A stretch of DNA of 64,000 bases from Cucumis sativus (GCF_000004075.3 NC_026659.2:31849683-31913682), one strand, 5' to 3'. Counted from the stretch's first letter, positions 25,132-38,279 are shown. Notes: generated by a model from the sequence alone, not told the origin. A program made the numbers and translations.

Positions 25132-26149
25132 ACCGTAAAATGACCCACATGAATTTAGGATGAATTGATTTTCGGTCTGTTTTCCCATTTCTCTTGGAAA
25201 ATTTTAGGCGGATGACCCTAAAATTTCACATATCCTTCCCATCCAATGGATCTTAACAACTCAAAAAACACATAAACAACACGTATAGAACTTGGACTTT
25301 GTTAACTCAATATTTACATTTGGGGATCCTTGATCCATAATAAGAGATTATATATTGCTTTGTGCAATATCTCATGACTACAATGTTACGGCTCAAAGTA
25401 CACACATCTTTACAAATATAAATTATGCATAAACAATTGTCATAACATCAAGAGAGTTACTCTCCCTAAATATCCCTTGATATTCTCATAACACGGCAAC
25501 ACCCGAACTTGAAGAAAATACTTGGAATAGTTAAAGACTACCACACCCGAAGAGCTGAAACAAGAAAGCTTCATGTTATCACCTTGAACTCAAGGGTGAG
25601 AATTTTCACTCTCTTGGATTATCTTTTTAATTTTCCCTTAATTTTTTATTTTAGAGCTCGAAGACGAGTTTTTTTTAGTGATGCAGTAGGATTAGAGTAT
25701 TATGGTTAAATCATCAATTAGAATTGGTATTAGTTTCCACTATTGAATAGATTTAGGATTAGTTTTCTTAGTTTATTGGGATTGAGAATAGTTTTGATGA
25801 TTAATTAAGAATATGATTAGTTTCCAATTTTTTATAAATAGAAACATTATCCTTTTGTTTAAGCAACTTTTTATTATTGACAAAATTGTGTAACTCAATC
25901 TAGTAAATTTAGATCCAAAATTATTTTAAATAGCTTAAATTGTGTAGAGACACAAGAGAATCTATGCTCAAGTGATAATCTAAAAGGTTTATACAGTATA
26001 CTAATAGTGTTGGGCACCTTATCCCGATAACACTATGAGTACAATTCATTTTGAACTTTTCAGGCTATTGCTAGATTTGTTAATGGTGTGCCAATTAAAA
26101 GGTTATTTGCATAAATGGTTCGAACTACTTGGCGCGTAGACTCTTCCTC

Positions 26150-26400
26150 CTCCTCCATGAATCCCCATCCCCATCCCTATTTGCCTAAGAGTGTAATATT
26201 TTTGTTGCTCAGACCTCCCAAACCAAGGCCGCCATTCAGTTGAGAACGAGTGACTTTATTCCATTTCACCGAGTGATTAATTTTGCTACCCAAGTGACCT
26301 TCCCAAAAGAGACTTCTCAGTAATCTTTCCAAGGAAGAGACCACCTTAACCGGCATTGCAAAGAGTGACATGCAGTAAGTTTGGCAAAATCGATTTGCAT
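26150..26400 (-). mobile_element. LINE reverse-transcriptase C-terminal fragment
   Basis: The minus-strand translation at 26177-26371 contains SLFAMPVKVVSSLERLLRSL, then FWEGHLGSKINHSVKWNKV and GGLGLGGL. This is the typical plant L1-type segment after the reverse-transcriptase core (family pattern: I..L.R.FLW.G..... V.W..V..P...GGLG). Flanks are not LINE-like, so only a short relic remains. Confidence 0.7.
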
Positions 26401-26548
26401 ATTGTTTGCCTTCCCCTAAGTATTACAAAGAACAAGAGGAGAGATGAATTAGTTTAAAGAAAAAAGAAAAGAGAAGATGAAATGGAGGGAGTTATCTTAG
26501 TTAGGTTGATTTGAAGTTTTGTGCCTTTGAAGTTTTGTGGGGCACAAC

Positions 26549-26592
26549 CACTTTGCTACAACTATGTTTTCACTTTGCTACAACTATGTTTT
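26549..26592. repeat. 22-bp direct tandem duplication
   Basis: The block CACTTTGCTACAACTATGTT plus TT is present twice in a row. Just upstream, 'TTTGAAGTTTTGTG' is also duplicated. Confidence 0.9.
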
Positions 26593-27690
26593 TATTTAAA
26601 TACAGCACTAGTTAGTATAAGTTGTAATCTAACATTTCAAAATTAATATTAAAATAAAAATTTGATTTGTGGTGAATGGTACTTAAGTATAAAATAAGAA
26701 AATTACAATCTTATACTTCGACGAAAAAATTATTCCAATTCTTGAATGTGTTTCACCAAGTTAGAAAAGAGAAAGTGAACTCCATTTTTGACCAAAAATA
26801 TTGTGGCCTCTATAGTAAAAAAAAATCAATGTTACGTTTTCAATCAACTCTTTTTATGTAGGCTGAATTCATAACTCTACTTCCCCTATAACTTAACAAC
26901 TGGATCCACTGATTTGCCAAGACTAACCTTGGATCAAGAAGCCTAACTTACTCAAGGCTAAACGTTCGAGCCAACAATCCCCGAAGGTTTCTGAAAAAGA
27001 CTCCAATCATAAATATAACAAATTTGCTTTTAGAATATCATAAACATTGCAGCAAAATTTCAATTATAAAACGATAACACTCTTCATGCAAAGAAAGTAT
27101 ATAATCCCAAACAATGTCCAAACTCCAATAACACCACAAAATGTATCTAACGGCACACTAATTAATATACCATTTCAAACTTCAAGAATAACAACAATGC
27201 GACAAATCACTAGTAAAAAAGCATATATGTTTCAATTTATAACTACAAATTGTATTAGTTAGAAAAAATATAAAGGATGCATCTAATGTAACACAATTAC
27301 AAAATGTAATGAACTCATGGAGACTGGTGGCAAATAACTTACCCTGGTGGAGTCTTGAGAGCTCAGATTGTGATCAAGTAATAATGCAACGTTTCAAAGA
27401 AAGTTCAGGAGTATTATTATCAAAACAAGTACTCGAGGGTTGAGGGTACTTTATATATATCTAGTTTAATAAAAACACGAACATCCAAGTGTAGTCTAAT
27501 TTCTTTACTACCCAGAGTTAAAGCATGAAGATCATTAAGTGTATATTCAAACAAATAAAAAGAGTCTTGTGCAGAGTGACACCAGAGACGAGAAGTTGAA
27601 AACGATTAGATTATCTATTGTGTAGGGTAAGAATACCAAAAAGGTAAGCTACATATCAAAGATAATACAAGAGTAACCCAAAAGCAAGCT

Positions 27691-30600
27691 TCACCTAGGG
27701 CCACCAGTTTTCTGCTTAGCCTTCTCGATAAGGGGTTTCAACTGTTTTTTTTCCGCAAGAATCTTTAGGAAGTTGAACAAAAAGGGTATGTAATTGTGCT
27801 TCCTTCTGATATTTTCAGTTCTCCACTTCTTGAGTTTTTCCTCTTCCATCAAGATTTTCTCTGTAGCACTCTCAATCCCAGCATTTACTTCTGACAACGA
27901 TTTGTTCAAAAACTCGTTATTGCTATGTTCCAACAGTGTTTCTGATTGCAAGGCAGCCAACTGCTGCAAAATGCGCTCTCTCTTCTTCTGGAGCTCCTTA
28001 AGCTCGACAGTATACATCTCTTTTCGATTCTTAATTATGGCCATGAGGTTGAATCTTATCTCACTCTTTGAGTACCTTTCAATGCGTTCTTGAATCACGG
28101 GTTGAACCATCTTCAGCCACTCAAGGTCACCGTGGCTGCCTGGGCAAGGGCCATGGCTAATAGGTCCATCCTTCAACCCATCAAGTTCATAAAGTACCCC
28201 TTCGATAGGTATATAGCTTATAAAATGGTACACATCATCATCCTTGCTAGAAGCTTTTTGCTCATCAGGAACGAAGGGTTCTGGCCTCGCAAAACTATTG
28301 TGGGCCGTACGTATAGCTTCACTATTATTAATAGCCAAACCTTTGAGTTCAGGTGGGAAGTTCTTAGTGAAATCCTTCAACTTGGATAACTCCGGGCCAA
28401 TATCAATATCGGGACAATTCATCAGAATAGACAAGATTGCTTGAGTTGCACAAGCATTGTTAATTACCTGTGACACAAGGAAAGCCAAAGGAACTGAATG
28501 TTAGAAAAAGTCAACAAATAAGTTATACATTCCTATTTATCACTTGATAAGTGATAAATCTTCCATGTTCAATATCATAAAGCCAACCTGACTCGCAAAA
28601 AATAGATTTGGGTTAGGATCCTTAATAACAAGACGATCATCTTTGTCCCCTGGACGCCATTTGAATAGAAATATCAAACCATATATAGGCCTGAAGAAGG
28701 AAAAGATTAAAATACATATCTTATCAACAATATGTTAAGACACAAAAATCGAACGCCATACATACCTCATATTGTTAAGAGAGTGGAGGTCCAACGAATA
28801 CAACTCTTCAACCTGAAAAAATAGTGTTTTCAAAGCAGCTACTTAATATTAGAACACCCTAACCCAAATGGAAAGAGAAGAATTATGGAAAAGAAGCACA
28901 TGTAAAGTAAACATATTTCTCTTTCTAAATACACACACCAAATATATTGAACTACTGAACAATCAAAGTGATCGTTGCCTAATTTGAGCATAGTGTTCCT
29001 GAGAGATGGCCATGAAATACTTCACCTTTTCTTTTTCTTTTCTTGGAGTTCACGACATATATGTTGGTACATATATTTCAAATAGAAACTTGTTTTTTGG
29101 TTTAACTAAAAACCATTCAATCTTATTATGTCCAAGATTTTTTGGATAAGTTTTTTATGCCCAAGTTCAATACTGAAAATAACATAGATGGAGTGGAGCA
29201 TTTTCAAAGTGATGCCAGGTGAGTTGAACAGTTGCAAGACGCCACCAGACATCAAGTGAGCAACCTCAAGGGGTCACTCAAATAGTAGACCACTTCCCCT
29301 TCAGCCTTTATAGTTAGCAGTTGGTTCATGGAATAAATCTTTGCACTATTTATTAACAAATATCACCAATGTCACGCCCCCGCCAGGAATGCAAGAGGAT
29401 GCGTTCCAGATGTGGACGCGACTTGGGTAGCTCTGACGCCTCTAAGCACAATGCTAAAACGCCCACTCTTTGAACCTAGACTTGAACCTTACTTAGATGA
29501 GAGCGTGCTCTTAAGCTTTTACTTAATAAGAACTTGCTCAGCAATATGAAAATGCAACACTTCTAGACTTGGAAGAACCGAACAACTTTATTCCTTCTTT
29601 AACAATCTTGTTACAATTAAAAGCAACACTTAAATAAACTAAAACTCAACCTAAACTCCTAAACTTAAACTCGAACGCCTTGCACAACTCTATCGCCTGG
29701 CACAATGCAGTTGCTCGCCTTTCGTACACAAGGGAACTTAAAACGTAAGCCTAGTGCTTAATGAGTGACATTAAGAAAACCTCATGGGGAATACACGCAC
29801 ATGCATAAAATCATTTTACAAGTCAACTCCTCAACTCCTTAGCACGTGCTGAGAATAAGAAATGCCTCATTAGCCATTACTTATTCCTTTTGCCTAGACA
29901 TTAAACATCCTCAACGCATAGACTACTATGATGGTTCTCGTTTCACCACCATCTTTGCAGACCCTCATTCAATTCCAGTTGCTCAGATGGTCAATTCGAA
30001 TGTGGACCTCTCAACACATCCAACCAACTTCTTGCCACGCAGACCACTTAACGCATGGTTGCCTTGACTCTTAAGTGCACATAACAACTAGCTTATGATA
30101 GGAATAAAGCTAATGGTTTACTTGCATACAAGCATTTCTTTCAAACAACATAAAACACATACCTTAACTCGTAGATATACTCTCAAACAATCATGCTTTT
30201 CTTATAAATCATAAACAAGATTATAATGTGCATTACACTGTACATAACATAACATGACTTTGAAAGAAAAGCTTTAGAAATCTCTTTTCTTTTCTCTGGA
30301 AGGGTCACTCACAAAGTCGAGTGCTTTCTCCCAATTCCTTCTTAACACCTAACTTAACTTAAGCTCTCCTCTTCTTGCCTAATATGCTCTTGGCAGAACT
30401 TTAACACTTGAACTTCCTTATAACTTCTTTTGAACTTACAAGATCTATTTATAATAGTTCTAAACTGAGTTAGTCATCCTTGATCTCATCTTAGCTCGTC
30501 AGCTCTTACTTAGTGCTTTACATGTGGTAGTTTAGTATCCTTCTTAATCTATGCTTAATTTAAACTTAACACGTGTTTAGCTAACTAATCACTCAGATTT

Positions 30601-33600
30601 AACATTCAAACAACTCCTCCTGATTGGTAAAGTGTCCGTTGCTGCCTTCCCTTGTCTTATTATCTTGTCTTAGCACGTCACCTAGCTTCATTACGCATAC
30701 TACCCTTCCTCGGGTTCCCTAGCCAAAACGCATACTTCTTCAAAATGCCTAGTCCTTGCACATTTTTAACTTCCTTCCTCAAAACGTGCAACACTTATAC
30801 TTAATGCAGGTTTCACATCTAGGATGTTGCGGTACATTCTAATTCTATAAAGGATGAAAACAACGAGATAAACCAAGTATTAAAGCACATGGACCCTCAC
30901 CTCTTGCGTATGATAACCCAAGCCTAAGAATCCTAGATCAGTAACAATTGTCTGCCTTCCTAATCCCCCCTCTCTATTTATAACCAAAGACCCTAACTAA
31001 CTTTGAGTTAATTGCCCTTATAACCTTATTAATACCATACTAATATCACTACCAGGACCCTTGAGTAGGATTCATGGAATCAACCTTTGCACTTGATAGT
31101 AAATTAACTATCGTTGAAAGTGTTCTATCCCTTGCTTTTAGTCATGCTTAGCCCTTTTATCAATTGAATATTAAAAATATTTTCCTCAACGAGGACTTAG
31201 AAGGAGCATTTAAGAAAGTACCAATGAGTTTACCTAAGAAAGGAGGGAGGAAAAAGAGAGAGATTGCTTAAGGCCGTTATAGGATAAGTTGGCTCTATAA
31301 TGGTCTTAACTTAAAGTAATTATTGGAGACCTAATTTGAAATGTTCATAATAGTCAAAGGAAATGGCTATTCCCAGACCAACCACACTCTTGGATTTCTT
31401 AAAAAGGAAACAATTTTTTTCATGGTGACAGTGACGGGTGCAGAAATTTTGTCAATGGGGGGCTTTATAGTTTAGTAAAAATAATTTGAAAAAAAAGTGT
31501 AAAAGTTGGGACTTGAACATGAATCTAAAGAGAACTGGGAGACCTATTGTCTCACTATAGAAAGGGGTATCAACTACGTAAGATATTGAATAAGGAATAA
31601 TTACAAAAAATTCTCGAAATCGAAGTCTAAAGCGAAACATCACTTTGAAATTGGCCTTTACTGCATTTTACAAAATCAATCTCGACTTTTTGAAATTGGG
31701 ACGGGAAATAAGCTGCACCACGTTCTCCTTAAATTTATAATAAAAAACCCAACTAATATAAGAACAGCCAAATAAGTCAAGTCAGCAGTTCTCTGCATAT
31801 GAGCATGAGAAGAAAAGATGTTTTAGGTCTGTCGAAACCTGCAAATATAATGGACAAACATGAGGAGATAAGCTATCAAAAGGTAGTTTCATTTGCAAAA
31901 CCGCTGCACAATTCAATAACCTATTCAGCATTATCTAGAATGTGGTATTCACTCTTTGAGGGCTTTTTGTCTACCAAATTGTCAAGTATAATTGCTTTCC
32001 AATAGGGGAGGTAGTGGAGAGATGGTTGACTAATGACCGAACCAAAAACTTCCCATTTGATTCTAACTTCCAATTCTTCTATCTAGGTTGGCCAAGATCC
32101 TCCTTTTAGAAATAAGACCAATGGTTGCTTGAAAGTCAGCTACCTCTTCATCTTCTAAAAGTCTCCTTAAATTTAGAGCCTATGAAGTAGTAGTAGTGTC
32201 CCAGAAGTCCTTTACAGCCCCATTAGGATGCAAAGACAGTCTAAATAGCCTTGGAGAAGAACTTTTTAAAGAAACAACATCTCCCCAAGAATTATTCCAG
32301 AATGCTATTCTTGAACCATCACCGAGTTTGAACAATGCCAAGGAATCCACTTGAAGTCAACACCTCAAAATACTAATCCAAGGACTACGAAGACTACGAG
32401 TGCTATTTCCTTTAGTATGCCATCCAAATAAACTTTCTCCATAGATACTCTTCACTACTTGAACCCATAGGGAATTCTTTTCATTAAAAAATTCTACATC
32501 CCTATTTGGAAAGAAGGGCTAAATTTTTTTTAACTTTAGAGTGCAAACACTGAGCCCCCCATCCTCTTGCAAACGTGATACCACCTTCCAAACTAAGTGA
32601 TTCAATTTGCCAAAGAATGTCCTTCCCATAGGAAGTTTCTTAAGAAGCACTCCACTTTTTGCAGTTTAGTTTAGTAGCCTCTTCAACAACCTTGTTTTCT
32701 GCAATATTGATGCCACAACCTCACACTCCAGAAAATGGTCTTCAACATTGAGCTAAAGATTGTTGAGCTTCTTTAGAAGCTTTCTTCCTCATATAATTTT
32801 GATTGAACAATCTAGCTTTTCAAGTTCCCCACCTTTTTTGAAAGATTGTTGAGCTTCAATTACTACCCTCCCCACCTTTTTTTCCTTTTTGAAAGAGAAT
32901 TTCCTTTTAAAACTAAACCTTTTAAACCTTCCTTGGCTTCCACGTGTTTAGTACCAATTGACTCTAGGCTGTCGTGAGAACCATCGCCCCTAATAAACAC
33001 ATTACTAGGAGAAAATAGGAAACCCAAAGAGCTAAATCAAAAATAAGGTTTGCCAACGATCAACCCTTTAAATAAAACCATACTCCCCCCCCCCCCCCCC
33101 CCCCCCCCCCATCCCATCACCCACAAAATTAACCACTGGAGCAAGCAGTGGCAGATCCAGAAAATTGATTGACATGGGGCTTCGAGTTGTAACTTAGCGA
33201 AAAAATAAAAATCTAAAAAGAAACTTACACAATGGGGACTTGAACTCTGATTGGAAGGGGCTGACAATGATAGTTACCATTAAACTACCTACAAATATTA
33301 AACAACAATTGGTCTTGTTTATACATATTTTATAAACACAATAAAGTTGAGGGGGGGCTCGAGCCCCCCCGGGCCTATACTAAATCCGCCGGTGGGAGCA
33401 AGCATAGGCCACTTCTCTCCCAAAGAATAAGCCAAAGCATACTCAAAAACCACAAAAAGGTTTTAAAAAACTCAAATATGAGAAAAGACTCTTCCTTTCC
33501 AACTGCCCCTTCCCCCTCCTCGACACACCCATAGCCAAAAGCAAGGCCATGGTTCAAAAAAGGAAAAAGATCCCTCCCCTCCCGGCAAGAAGCAACAATT

Positions 33601-36600
33601 AAGGATAAAACACCAAAGGCAAGCAAAAGAACTTACCTAGCAAGCTTTACGGTTTGTATTAACAACTATAAGAGACTAAAATGAGCTCCCATTAAAAGGG
33701 TCCCTTTGAGTACCCTTGTTAGAAACCAGAATTGCCCTTCTCCCCGACTTCTCCTAGAACAAATCAAGCCTTTTCTCAACTTCATACCCATCCAACTTCT
33801 CATTCAACTAACAACAAATTTGAGGTTAAAGGAGGATGGCATGGAGAACCTCTCAATAAAGCTTTGTATTAGAAACTGTGAAGCTTGAGTAATTGAAAAA
33901 GTTAGGAGCAGGGGAGCAATTACTGACATGATATTACAAACAGAAGCTTGAGCTTTGGAACTGCAAACCTCCAAAAGATCCGGATTTTCTTAAGAGAGTG
34001 AGGGTTTGAGTGGTTGTTTCCCTTGGGGAGCAAACTTTAGAGCTCCAATAGAGCATACTCCTAAAGATTCATATTTTAATAGAGCAGTCCAGACATTGTT
34101 GAAAGAAGTCTTTTTTCGTGCAAAATGTTTTAGGAAGAACTTCGAGGAACAAACTTTTTTTCTGCCTTTAAAGTGGCACGACTTATTGAGGGCCTCAGCT
34201 TCAGAGGACGACACAGAGATCCAGTTGTTGGAGTGCCTTTGGGAGGGAGGCTGTTTGTTTTCTAAAAAACTAGCAGTGACCTGGCGGCAAGTTTCTCTGT
34301 AATAAAAGTGCTATTTGGTTTTCTTTCCTTTTTTCCAATCTTCGTAACACCAAACTTTTAAAAAATGATATTGTTAGCAGCAAAATGGGGCCACTAAATT
34401 ATTCGTTCAACTGTCTTCTACTGATTCGTCAATCCCCTTTAAACGTGGCTCTTCATATTCTGGAGCATTAATTACTTTTTTGGTCTGAACGTCCGTCTCT
34501 GTTGTCTTCTCCAATGCTGGTGAGGGATCGTGAATATGATTCAGAGCTTTGAAAGGGTTTCTTGCTAGGGGGGAGCTGCAAAGGTGGATTTGAGGATGTC
34601 TAGTTCATGGGGGAAGAAGGAAACATCGACCTCTTCATCTTTCAAGACCTCCCTAACTCTCAATTGATCGATGGGATTTTTAAAGTCTTTAATGATAAGA
34701 GAACCTTTGGTGGAACTAGGGGGATCTATATTCTCAATATCACCAAAATTCAAGAAGATGTTGCCCCTATTAAAATCTGTAATTTTGATGGTAGAAGGCA
34801 TAAAACCGCATAAATTTTGTTTAACTTGAATCCTTCCGTCACTGCAGTTTATTTTTAGATGAATCGAACTTTCATACCCTTTGTTTTGTATGACTCATTG
34901 CAGTTTGTGAGGTTTGATGTTTCTATAGCGATGTTCTCCAAACCATCAAAGTGATCACCAATAACTCAAACATTTCTCTACACCAATAGTCCAAGGAAAG
35001 GTTTTTTATTCTTAACCATCCTACGAAACCTTTTGTAACAAGAGGCGGCTGACTATGTTTGAATTCATCCTATTTCTCAAATTTGACATGAAAAGACCCC
35101 ATCTCCCTGTTTCAACGGTGAAATCCTCTATCAAGCCCTGGTCTGGACTTATGAGGGCATTCTCGTCAAACGGAGGGTTGATGATAATTTTTGCTTGAAT
35201 ATAAATTTCCAGCATTTTCCGAATCTCTCTCCAGTCCAGTCATTGAATGCAAAGAGTCTTGTAACAATCCAAAGATATTCAAACTTTCCTCTAATAACTT
35301 CAGTATTTTTAATCACCCATTGACTCTGTTTTTCTGTCATCGAACTTTCCTTTCTTTTTAACAAAGTCTTTGATGTTTTTTGATTTGACCTTGTCTACAT
35401 AGCTAGAAATATTGGCTAGTGGCAAAATGTTAGCCTTGGAGTGCTTGTGCGAGAACTATTTAACATATTCCACCTTAGAAATGACATTTTTCAACATGTG
35501 AAAAGACCTCCATCCCTGTTTGATTCCTCTGAACACACCTTTAAGATTGAGTGACCTCCTGATTTTGGCCAAGACTGCAGCTTAAACCCAAACAATCTTT
35601 GTCTTAAACTTCGACATCTTAATTCTTCCTCTATCCAAGTCCTCAAACTTTTGGTAATATCTATCTGTTGGACCTCTTAACAATTCAAAGACTGCTTTGA
35701 AGAACCATACTAGTTGATTTTCAGAAACTAACAAAATTCTGTGAGCTTCCACATCTTCGAGATGAAATCTATCTCCTTCTTCCAGAAACAATAATGCCAC
35801 TGGAGAACTCTACAGCTGACCACTTCCATTATGTTTTTTGTTTAGTCTAAAAGGTACAATCGGTTGAAGAAAATTCCAGGGAAGAGGCTTCGTCGTCGGC
35901 TTGCTAAACAAGGGAAGAGTAGAGGAAAGGAGAGAGGGGAGAGAAATTACCTTTCAAACTCTTCCTCTCTGTAGTTGAATGTGAGATAGCCCTCTGATTT
36001 CTTTCATCCCATAATACCCAAAGGATGGCACAAACACTAGGCACTAGAGAAAACAACCTCAATTCCCAAACAGCGAATTCATGAGAAACTCATCAATCAT
36101 ATCTCTAACAGCTCTATGACGAAGGCATGAACATACATCATGCTGAAAGTCTGGAAAAAGGCATCCCAAACAAAGTTTGCCAACGCACAATGCCCAAGAA
36201 TATAGCCCAAGTCTTCCTCCGCCTTCCGACAAAGAATTTAGCAAAAAGGCTCAACTAACGACACCTTCCTCAAAAGCCTGTCCAACATGCTAAGGCGGTC
36301 GTGAAGAACCTGACAAGTAAAAAACCTCACCTTTCTGGAGACCTTAGTCTGCCACACCGAAGAGAAAACTGACTCACCCAAGGAGGAAGAGTTAACCAAA
36401 CACTAGAAAAAAGACTTACACACAGAAGGGTCCCAAGACAAAAGGAATGACTCTCAAGATGAGAAATAAGAGCCACGACATCTGTCATTTCCAATTGGAA
36501 AAAACCCGATAGAACCCAAAGGAGAATGAACAAGAGCTCCCATACCACACCAAAAAATAGAAAATCCATCGCAAAATGCTTTTTCAAAGAAGATAACTAA

Positions 36601-38279
36601 TAAAACCAAGAAAATAACCCACATAAGGGTCTGTTCCTCACCCAAAGATCTTCCCAAAAATATGTCTCTCTACCGTCCCCCACCACACAATGAACCCAAG
36701 TAATAAAATCAGGAAGCTCTTTCGATATGTCCTTCCAAAGATTCCGGTAGGTGCCTTTAACCCTTTTAGCTAACCACTCAAAAGGATAGAGACCATGTTT
36801 ACTCACAATAATACTACGCCAAAGAGAATTGGGCTCAACAGAGAAGTGCCACAACCATTTGGCTAACAGGGTTTTATTACGAGTCCTTAGGTTTCAAATT
36901 TCACACAGCCCCACCCCCCCCCCCCCCCCCCCCGCCCCAACAATATTAGCTTCTCAATTGCCTCCCATCTTATATGACGAGAGCCTTTGTTCCTTCACCC
37001 ACCCCTTCCCAACGGAAGTCGCACATCAACCTCTCCGAACATTTACAAACTTCCCCTAAGGTTTAAAGTGGGAAAAGAAATAGATCGGAATACCACTCAA
37101 AATATACTTAATCAAAGTGACAGGCAGATTTAGAAAAAAAACTCTTCTTCCATGAAGCCAACCTTCTGTGAATTTTATCCACCACAGTATCCTAAAAAGA
37201 GACACAAGGCCCAAATAGGAAGAGGGAAGACTCCCAACCCCACAACCGATCCAATCAGCCCATCTTTTGATCTTCTCTTCCTCACTATTAATACCCAGAA
37301 CACAGCACTCACTCCCATTAATTCTTAACCCCGACATCTCCTCAAAAAAGGCCAAAAAGAAAAAAAAACAAAAGGGGACCATTCATTGGGAATACAAAAG
37401 ACGTTTTCCATTTGCAATAAGGAAAGAAAACTATGGCTTTTTATAGCCAGTATATCTTCAAAGTTTACACCAAAAAAAAGGTATTAAAGATGGTAGAATC
37501 TATAATGTCCTTTGAAGTCTTGCTACTATCCTAAAAGATTTTTGCATTTGATTCACCCCAAATCTGCCACAAAACCGCATAAATCATGCAAATTCATAAG
37601 TGTTCTTAAGTGGCTTTGGATTCCATCCAATGTATGCCTTATGTCACTCTTCGATTGAATATGGTATTTGGATTCCATCCGAAATATCCAATTATCACAT
37701 CCACTTTGATCAATTTTCATTTTTGTGAAACCAAAAATTCCAATCACAAGGAAATCAAATAAATCAATCAAAAGTATTTGAAGTACGTTTCAATAGGGCC
37801 AACTTCTCTTCAATCTAATTCTGGGGAATTTGACATATGTATCTTCATATTACAATAGCATGCATAATTAGAGATATGAGCAAAAGACGACATCAATGGC
37901 ATATAAAAAGAAAAACAACATTGGCATCCAAATAAAACCTACTTGAACACCTTTAACTTGCATCTGTTGAATAAGCTCCGTAAAGACACCTGGAAAGGGA
38001 ACAACATGATCCAAAAATTTCCTTAAGTCAATTGAAAATCATAATTGCAATACAAACCATTTCTAAGACTACTTTACTGCTACAAAAATAAATTAGACGT
38101 TATACTTTTACAAGAATGCTATAGAGCAAGTTATCAATTTTTTTTGCTAATATCTAATCAAGAGGTAACGTTAAAATAGAGAAATTGGAAAAGCATGAAT
38201 GTAATAATTAAATAAATAAGGAAAACCAAAGACCAAACAAATGTATACCAGGATCAGATTCAATTGTGCACCAAGACAT
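27691..38279 (-). CDS. UCH2: Ubiquitin C-terminal hydrolase, UCH37/UCHL5 type (5 exons, 334 aa)
   Basis: Exons on the minus strand are 38249-38279, 37943-37989, 28766-28812, 28588-28690 and 27691-28467, all GT-AG and in phase. The protein begins [20 protein letters not shown]. The catalytic residues of peptidase family C12 are all visible: oxyanion Gln76, nucleophile Cys82 in INNACATQ, His157 in VYHFISY and Asp172 in YELDGL. A long helical C-terminus ends [31 protein letters not shown], as in UCH37 proteins that bind the proteasome or INO80 through this tail. Known role: trimming ubiquitin chains; plant UCH1/UCH2 affect shoot architecture. Length matches the family (about 330). Intron 2 is about 9.1 kb and carries several transposons, yet every exon is intact. 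The exon ending MRPIYG is joined through AG|G. Confidence 0.93.
29370..30838. repeat. Unclassified repeat-like block in UCH intron 2
   Basis: The block opens with TGTCACGCCCCCGCC, a start typical of some plant LTR sequences, and shows a base composition unlike its surroundings to about 'TTGCGGTACA' at 30838. I found no second LTR, protein domain or target-site duplication. Boundaries and nature are uncertain. Confidence 0.3.
31434..31600 (-). mobile_element. Diverged second copy of the tRNA-like element of 33148-33394
   Basis: On the minus strand it shares 'GTTCAAGTCCC', a following T-rich stretch, 'GCCCCCCATTGACAAAATTT' and 'TCTGCACCCGTCAC' in the same order as the right half of the 33.1-kb element. 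The left half is not clearly recognisable. Confidence 0.5.
31800..33137 (-). mobile_element. LINE copy A, 3' part of ORF2 (degenerate)
   Basis: Minus-strand translation near 32530-32660 gives RNFLWEGHS followed by [18 protein letters not shown], and near 32250-32345 gives [16 protein letters not shown]. These are the post-reverse-transcriptase segments of plant L1-type LINEs. Stops and frameshifts are present. It is interrupted on the right by the element at 33148-33394 and probably belongs with the ORF1-like part at 33405-35820. Confidence 0.7.
33085..33110. repeat. Poly-C tract of 26 bases
   Basis: An uninterrupted C run on the plus strand inside LINE copy A, next to the composite element. 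Its printed length may be unreliable because long C runs are hard to sequence. Confidence 0.95.
33148..33394 (-). mobile_element. 247-bp non-autonomous element with 10-bp target duplication and tRNA-like promoter boxes
   Basis: The perfect 10-bp repeat GGAGCAAGCA flanks it at 33138-33147 and 33395-33404, a size typical of Mutator-like insertions (9-11 bp). Its ends are imperfect inverted repeats: GTGGCAGATCCAG on the left, and CCGGCGGATTTAG read inward from the right. A GC-rich palindrome (GGGGGGGCTCGAGCCCCCCC) lies near the right end. On the minus strand an A-box-like TAGTTTAATGG (33277-33287) and a B-box-like AGTTCAAGTCC (33236-33246) are 30 bp apart, as in tRNA-derived SINEs. It has no coding capacity. 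It could be a MULE-type MITE that captured a tRNA-like segment, or a SINE with an unusual target duplication. Confidence 0.75.
33405..35820 (-). mobile_element. LINE copy A, ORF1-like region (degenerate)
   Basis: Several minus-strand frames in succession (35582-35800, 35149-35364, 35021-35215, 34565-34801) resemble the gag-like ORF1 of plant LINEs. They include phrases such as [18 protein letters not shown] and [11 protein letters not shown], broken by frameshifts. Going left it is followed by ORF2 remains at 31.8-33.1 kb, the expected ORF1 to ORF2 order on the minus strand. Assignment to the DUF4283-like group is an inference. Confidence 0.5.
35990..37390 (-). mobile_element. LINE copy B, 5'-truncated ORF2 with reverse-transcriptase end and zinc-binding region
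   Basis: Minus-strand frames read [20 protein letters not shown] and SLPSSYLGL (37056-37382), then [20 protein letters not shown] and [19 protein letters not shown] (36597-36854). Near 36060-36240 come remains of the zf-RVT segment ([15 protein letters not shown] in another frame). This is the standard order for the 3' half of L1-type ORF2. No endonuclease part is present, so the copy is 5'-truncated. It sits in UCH intron 2, on the same strand as the host gene. Confidence 0.8.
36914..36933. repeat. Poly-C tract of 20 bases
   Basis: Located in LINE copy B at the point where the element normally encodes its glycine-rich GGLG motif (GGG codons on the minus strand). It probably expanded from those codons. 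Confidence 0.95.

Larger units (their letters stand above)
24852..27690. other. Intergenic region between MIC10 and the UCH gene
   Basis: AT-rich, with a poly-A tract, a LINE fragment and a short tandem duplication listed separately. Short open frames such as 25509-25709 and 27047-27262 carry no recognisable domain. Confidence 0.45.

Noticed and set aside
33236..33287. A tRNA gene on the minus strand
   Set aside because: A and B box-like motifs are present, but no acceptor stem or full cloverleaf can be drawn; it is better explained as part of the 247-bp element.
33706..34302. Plus-strand frames in the LINE-rich part of the UCH intron
   Set aside because: Shadows opposite degenerate LINE sequence, without domain signal.
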